Positions 60,061-64,000 of a stretch of 64,000 nt of DNA are shown in pieces. Both the position numbers and the translations under genes were made by a program. The notes beneath the pieces were generated by a model that made no database searches, was not told the origin of the DNA, and worked only from the letters and a program-made list of their open reading frames with translations. The stretch's first letter is position 1; every line of letters starts with the position of its first letter. The DNA comes from Piper betle. Its lineage: Eukaryota > Streptophyta > Magnoliopsida > Piperales > Piperaceae. The DNA is taken from assembly GCA_033002965.1 (NCBI GenBank), contig JAURVB010012405.1:1-64000 (forward strand), in the 5' to 3' direction.

Positions 60061-60999
60061 TTGTGTCAAAATTTATAGATGTTTTCTAGAAGAATTACTT
60101 AGATTACCACCAAAGGGAATCAAAATTTTCTATCAACTGATTGTTGGGGACTCCTCCTCCTATATCGAATGCACCTTGTAGAATGGCACTCGTACAACTC
60201 CAATAACATAAGGTACAGTCAAAAGAGATATTGGACAAGGGCTTCAAACGAACTAGTGTGTCACCTTGGGGAGCTCCAGTGATTTTTCATGAACAAGATG
60301 GATGATACACTTAGGCTTTGCATAGACTATCAATTGCTGAATCAAGTAACAATAAAAATAAGTATCCACTTCCAAGGATTGATGACTTATTTGATCAATT
60401 GAAATATGTCAATGTATTTTCTAAGATTAAGATAAGGATATCATCAACTCCGAATCAAAGAAGAAGATGTGATGAAAAATGCTTTTAGAACGAGGTATGG
60501 ACATTACAAGGTTTTGGTTATACCCTTTGGTTTGACCAACGCTCTAGCAACTTTTATGGATGTCATGAATATAGTTTTCTATGATTATTTGGATGAGTTT
60601 CTTATTGTCAAATGTGGATGACATTTTCATGTACTCGGATAATGGAGAACTTCATAAGAAACATCTTAGGAAAAGACTAGAGATTTTTAGGAAGAATAAG
60701 TTGTATGACAAGGTTAGTAAATGTGACTTTTGGATGAAACAAGTTTTATTCCTTAGTCATATTATTTCCAAAGATGATGTTGTAGTAGACACATCTAAAG
60801 TGGTATCACTTATGGATTGGAATATGCCCAAGAATGTTATTGAAGTCGGGAGTTTTTTAAGACTTGCATATTATTGTAGGAGGTTCATTGAGGACTTTCC
60901 TACTATTGCAATTCCAATGACTTATCTGACAAGGAAAGATAAGAAGTTCTCATGGGATGAAGCTTGTGAAAAGAATTTCTAGAAACTAAAAGAATGTTT
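60061..60999 (+). pseudogene. pol: Element C reverse transcriptase, decayed
   Basis: Recognisable RT pieces in several frames: SPWGAPVIF (60258-60287), [13 protein letters not shown] (about 60364-60402), [16 protein letters not shown] (about 60523-60570) and NVDDIFMYS (60611-60637), where the usual Tyr or Phe before VDD is Asn. The frame 60581-60982 covers the palm C-terminal part and thumb (SHIISKDDVVVDTSKV, FLRLAYYCRRFI). A TAG at 60980-60982 stands where Gln is usual. The order and motifs are those of chromovirus pol; no chromodomain can be checked because the 3' part is outside the window. Confidence 0.8.
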
Positions 61000-61400
61000 C
61001 ACAACTGCCCCAATTCTTACTCTACCTCAAAGAGATGAAAGATTTGTCATCTACACTAATGCTTCTAACTAAGGTTATGGAGCAGTACTTATGCAAAATG
61101 ACAAGGTTGTAGCTTATGCTTCTAGACAACTGAAAATGCATGAAAAGAATTATCCTACTGACGATTTGGAATTAGGAGCTGCAATTTTTGCACTCAAACT
61201 ATTAAGACACTACCTTTGTGGAGCTAAATTTAAGGTTTTTACTAAACATAAAAGTCTCAAATATATCTTTACTCAACAAAATTTGAACCTTAGGCAAAAA
61301 AAGTGGTTAGAGTTTATCAATTAGCATACCCTATCATATGGGCAAGGCTAATATTGTAGCCGATGTAGTAAGTAGTAATCCACAAGCCAAGATCTCTACT
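61000..61400 (+). pseudogene. pol: Element C RNase H, catalytic residues lost
   Basis: Frame with VIYTNASN (Asn at 61058-61060 in place of the first catalytic Asp), TAA at 61070-61072, then [39 protein letters not shown] (the Glu is kept) and FTKHKSLKY (Lys at 61244-61246 in place of a catalytic Asp). TAG at 61322-61324. A connection segment (MGKANIVADVVS) follows in another frame. Confidence 0.8.
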
Positions 61401-61908
61401 AAAATATCAACATAGTAGAGATTAATGGAGGTTATCATCGAAGTGAATCTGGTACACAAGATGAATTCTCCCTTTGCTAATTTGACTATTTCTAATGACT
61501 TAGTTGACCAAATAAAAATAGCTCAAGAAACAAATGAAGAACTACAAGTATTTCTTACTTCTCTTACCTCTGTTAAAAGGGGGAAGATAAAGTAATTAGA
61601 TATGAAGGTTCTATGTATTTTTAAGAATGAAGAGCTCAGAAGCAAAATTCTACATGAAGCACATCATTTGAAGTACACCATTCACCCATGCACCACTAAG
61701 ATGTATCAAGATATGAAAATGATGTATTGGTGGCCAGGTATAAAGAAAGGTGCAACTAAAATAATTTCCAAGTGTTTAACATATGAACAAGTGAAGTTTG
61801 AGCACCGATGACCTCTTGAATTTCCAACCTGGAAATGGGAGGATATCACATGCGATTTTGCAGTTGGACGATAAAAACAAAGAAGGGACACGATTCAATA
61901 TGGGTAGT
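61401..61908 (+). pseudogene. pol: Element C integrase N-terminus, broken by an LTR insertion
   Basis: The frame 61602-61811 holds the HHCC zinc-finger region (HEAHHLKYTIHPCTTKMYQDMKMMYWWPGIKKG...CLTY); the second Cys is Tyr. After a stop, LEFPTWKWEDITCDFAVG and, in another frame, GHDSIWVV lead into the core domain. This ends at 61908, where a family-1 LTR is inserted. The catalytic D,D,E region and any chromodomain would lie to the right of the window. Confidence 0.8.
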
Positions 61909-63449
61909 TGTAAAATCCTAGTTTTAGCTTAGGGTTTTACCTGATTTAATTTTGTCCAGTTTGTGCAATCTCGAATCGATTTGAGCAAGCTCAAGCCAAA
62001 ACAATTTTATGAATGTGAGTATGAGGCCCAAATGGCCATATGAGCATGTTATATAGGTTGAGTATACCCACCATGCATATGATAATTTCAGTTATAATAC
62101 ATTAGAACATGAGTTATCAGTGTATACATGAGGAATACATATGATTTTTATGAGTTGGCCTAGCATTTTAAGCCTAGATCTAGGCTGATGCAGCATTTAG
62201 TATCTGTTTAGGATTTTTGGGTATTTCATTTCCATTCATACCACTCACAACCTTGATTGAGTTCAGGGTTGTTTATGGGCCCATCTTGATTGAGTTCAGG
62301 GTTCGAAGCCTATTTAACCTTCTTGCCTCGATTCCCACTTATAGTGTCACTTTTACAACCCGAGTCAGTTTTGACTATGGATGGTCTCAATTCGAACTAT
62401 CTGTTCATATGTATATTGTATATATCCATAGGTAGGCCCCACTAGGCAACGAGTTGTCGGAGTTCCAAATTGTGCCACGTGGCAAGATCTAGGCCATCCA
62501 CTTAACCCTATCTACCACTCAATGATCTTTCAGAGATTTTACATGATTTTGATCTTGATCTTCCAACCTAAATACGGCTTTCCATTTGTATCACTCACAA
62601 CCACCAGCACTGTCGGAGTCATAGACGGCGACCGAGTTTTTTGATCACTATTCGTCATTGCCGCCGTTTGGGTCTTTTTCCAGCGCCAACAAGCCACCAC
62701 CGGCCGATCCGACAACCCAAATGGCTTCCCTTTGCCGAGATCTATAGTTTGGGACCAACACCATCCACCACCGCAGCCATGATCGCCGCCGACAACATCG
62801 CCACAACCTTTTAGGCCGACAAGCGGCCGGACTCCACCGATCATCACCACCACCATGTTCCTCATCCTCCCCTCTATCGATACCAATGGCGACCCCAACT
62901 GCACCGCCGTTGGCATTTTTGGGCAACGGGCACAGCGGCCCACTCTTCGGCTCGTTTGCCAGGTTTGTAGTCCACCAACCAGCCACTGCGTCCGCCTGCC
63001 GGATCAAGTTCACCAGTCTGCAAACCTGCGACTGCGTCTGCCTGGTCATGCCTGAGCCCGCCAGGCCATGCCATGTCTATGTCCATCAGCCTAGCCAACC
63101 CAACCCATTTTCCAGTTGACCCAGACTTGGTCAGTTCAGGCCATTCAGTTTGGTTTGGTTCAGCTTTGTTCGGTCCGGTTCAACTCGATGTCAGCCATAT
63201 TTTTACTGTTTTCGGTAATTTGAAAACCATTACATAAGTTAAGATGAAAATTCACATGATTTAGCATGATTGGATGTTATGATGATTTTTCTCTATTTAT
63301 TGTTTTATTTATTTATTTATTCATTATTATTTATTTATTTTTATTTATATGTTCATCATATATGATGAATGTTTATATGATTATTTGTTACTATTAACAT
63401 TTATTTACTTATGAATATTTGTTATATTATGTGTACTAAATTGTGTGTG

Positions 63450-63542
<93 letters not shown>

Positions 63543-64000
63543 GTTATGTGTATGTTATTATTTATTTACATTTAATTATGTACTTTTGTATTGTATGACT
63601 GTGATATTATTAATATTCATCATTTACAAGTATTAGCTATTTGTTTATTTATTTATTTATTTATTGAATTATTATATTTATATGTTTACTAACACGAGTA
63701 TCTCGATTTACCTATGCATTTATATAATATAATTATATTATTATTTTAGGAATAGATTATTGCTCATGATCATATACTTATTATTTATCTAATTATCTAT
63801 GAATGCATTTTATTTATTTATTTATTATTATTATTATGCCTCAATTTGTGTGCAACATGTTTAGCTGTAGGTTTGTTAGTGTTATTTTATTTGTTGTGAT
63901 GTATTGATGATATAAGCACACACTACGAACATGCATCTTATAGAGATGTTAGTATTTTACTTAGTAGTAAGTTCCGATGTAGGTTTCAGAGTCTGAGCTC
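61909..64000 (+). mobile_element. Family-1 LTR inserted in the integrase of element C, continues past the window
   Basis: Starts TGTAAAATCC at 61909 right after GTAGT (61904-61908), the expected left target duplication. Order as in other family-1 LTRs: 5' segment, C-rich block (62560-63180), AT-rich block with a long TA repeat (63240-63860), then the GATGTATTGATGATATAAGC block. The TATA box and the LTR end lie beyond 64000. The overlapping frames at 62539-63119 on both strands are in the C-rich block. Whether this is a solo LTR or a full element cannot be seen. Confidence 0.85.
63442..63540. repeat. (TG)n(TA)n microsatellite
   Basis: A short TG run followed by about 40 TA repeats (63460-63540), the longest pure dinucleotide array in the window, in the AT-rich block of the last LTR. 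Likely highly length-variable. The frame across it is an artefact. Confidence 0.95.

Overview
This window is nuclear DNA from a flowering plant, very probably one with a large, repeat-rich genome. I find no cellular gene, rRNA or functional tRNA gene. Almost every base can be assigned to LTR retrotransposons inserted into one another, plus one hAT-type MITE, several minisatellites and microsatellites, and about 2.5 kb of unassigned host or flank sequence. The plant assignment rests on an Athila-type Ty3/gypsy gag with a tRNA-Asp-type primer site, chromovirus-type pol with tRNA-iMet-type primer sites, very long LTRs (2.7-3.2 kb), and abundant CAG-to-TAG decay, which fits plant CHG methylation.

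Three long-LTR groups share the termini TGTAAAACCC...GGGTGTTACA and are called families 1, 2 and 3 here. Family 1 includes large elements with a non-coding interior (LARD-like): A (3112-8228), B (8663-23451) and H (28261-30294). Family 2 occurs as solo or truncated LTRs with a GC-rich block (23584-30326, 24121-26970, 51488-54257, 56982-58939). Family 3 is one minus-strand element, D (30587-44528), with a short non-coding interior. An Athila-like non-autonomous family is present twice: G (13395-18617, minus, old, truncated) and F (44826-50054, plus, young, complete). A decayed chromovirus, C (about 54.3 kb to 61908), carries the only recognisable protease, RT, RNase H and integrase sequence.

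Layout. 1-3111: family-1 LTRs of both orientations inside each other. 3112-8228: element A. 8229-8662: flank. 8663-23451: element B (target duplication GGCGA/GACGA), itself hit by Athila-like G. 23452-23583: G-rich flank. 23584-30326: reverse family-2 solo LTR (duplication GTGGG) carrying a second family-2 solo LTR (CTCCG) and element H (ATAAA). 30327-30586: G-rich flank continued. 30587-44528: element D (TTTCC/TTTCG) carrying a reverse family-1 solo LTR (GTTTA), which carries a hAT MITE and a forward family-1 solo LTR. 44529-44825 and 50055-51487: flank split by Athila-like F (GTAGT). 51488-54257: truncated family-2 LTR. About 54258-61908: element C, with a family-2 solo LTR in its gag (GAATT/AAATT) and a family-1 LTR in its integrase (61909 to the window end).

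No gene works with another as an operon or pathway. The functional relationship is parasitism: F, G, A, B, H and D lack a complete pol and must have been moved by enzymes supplied in trans. Target-site duplications, termini and alignments between copies were read by eye; percentages are given only where differences were counted.
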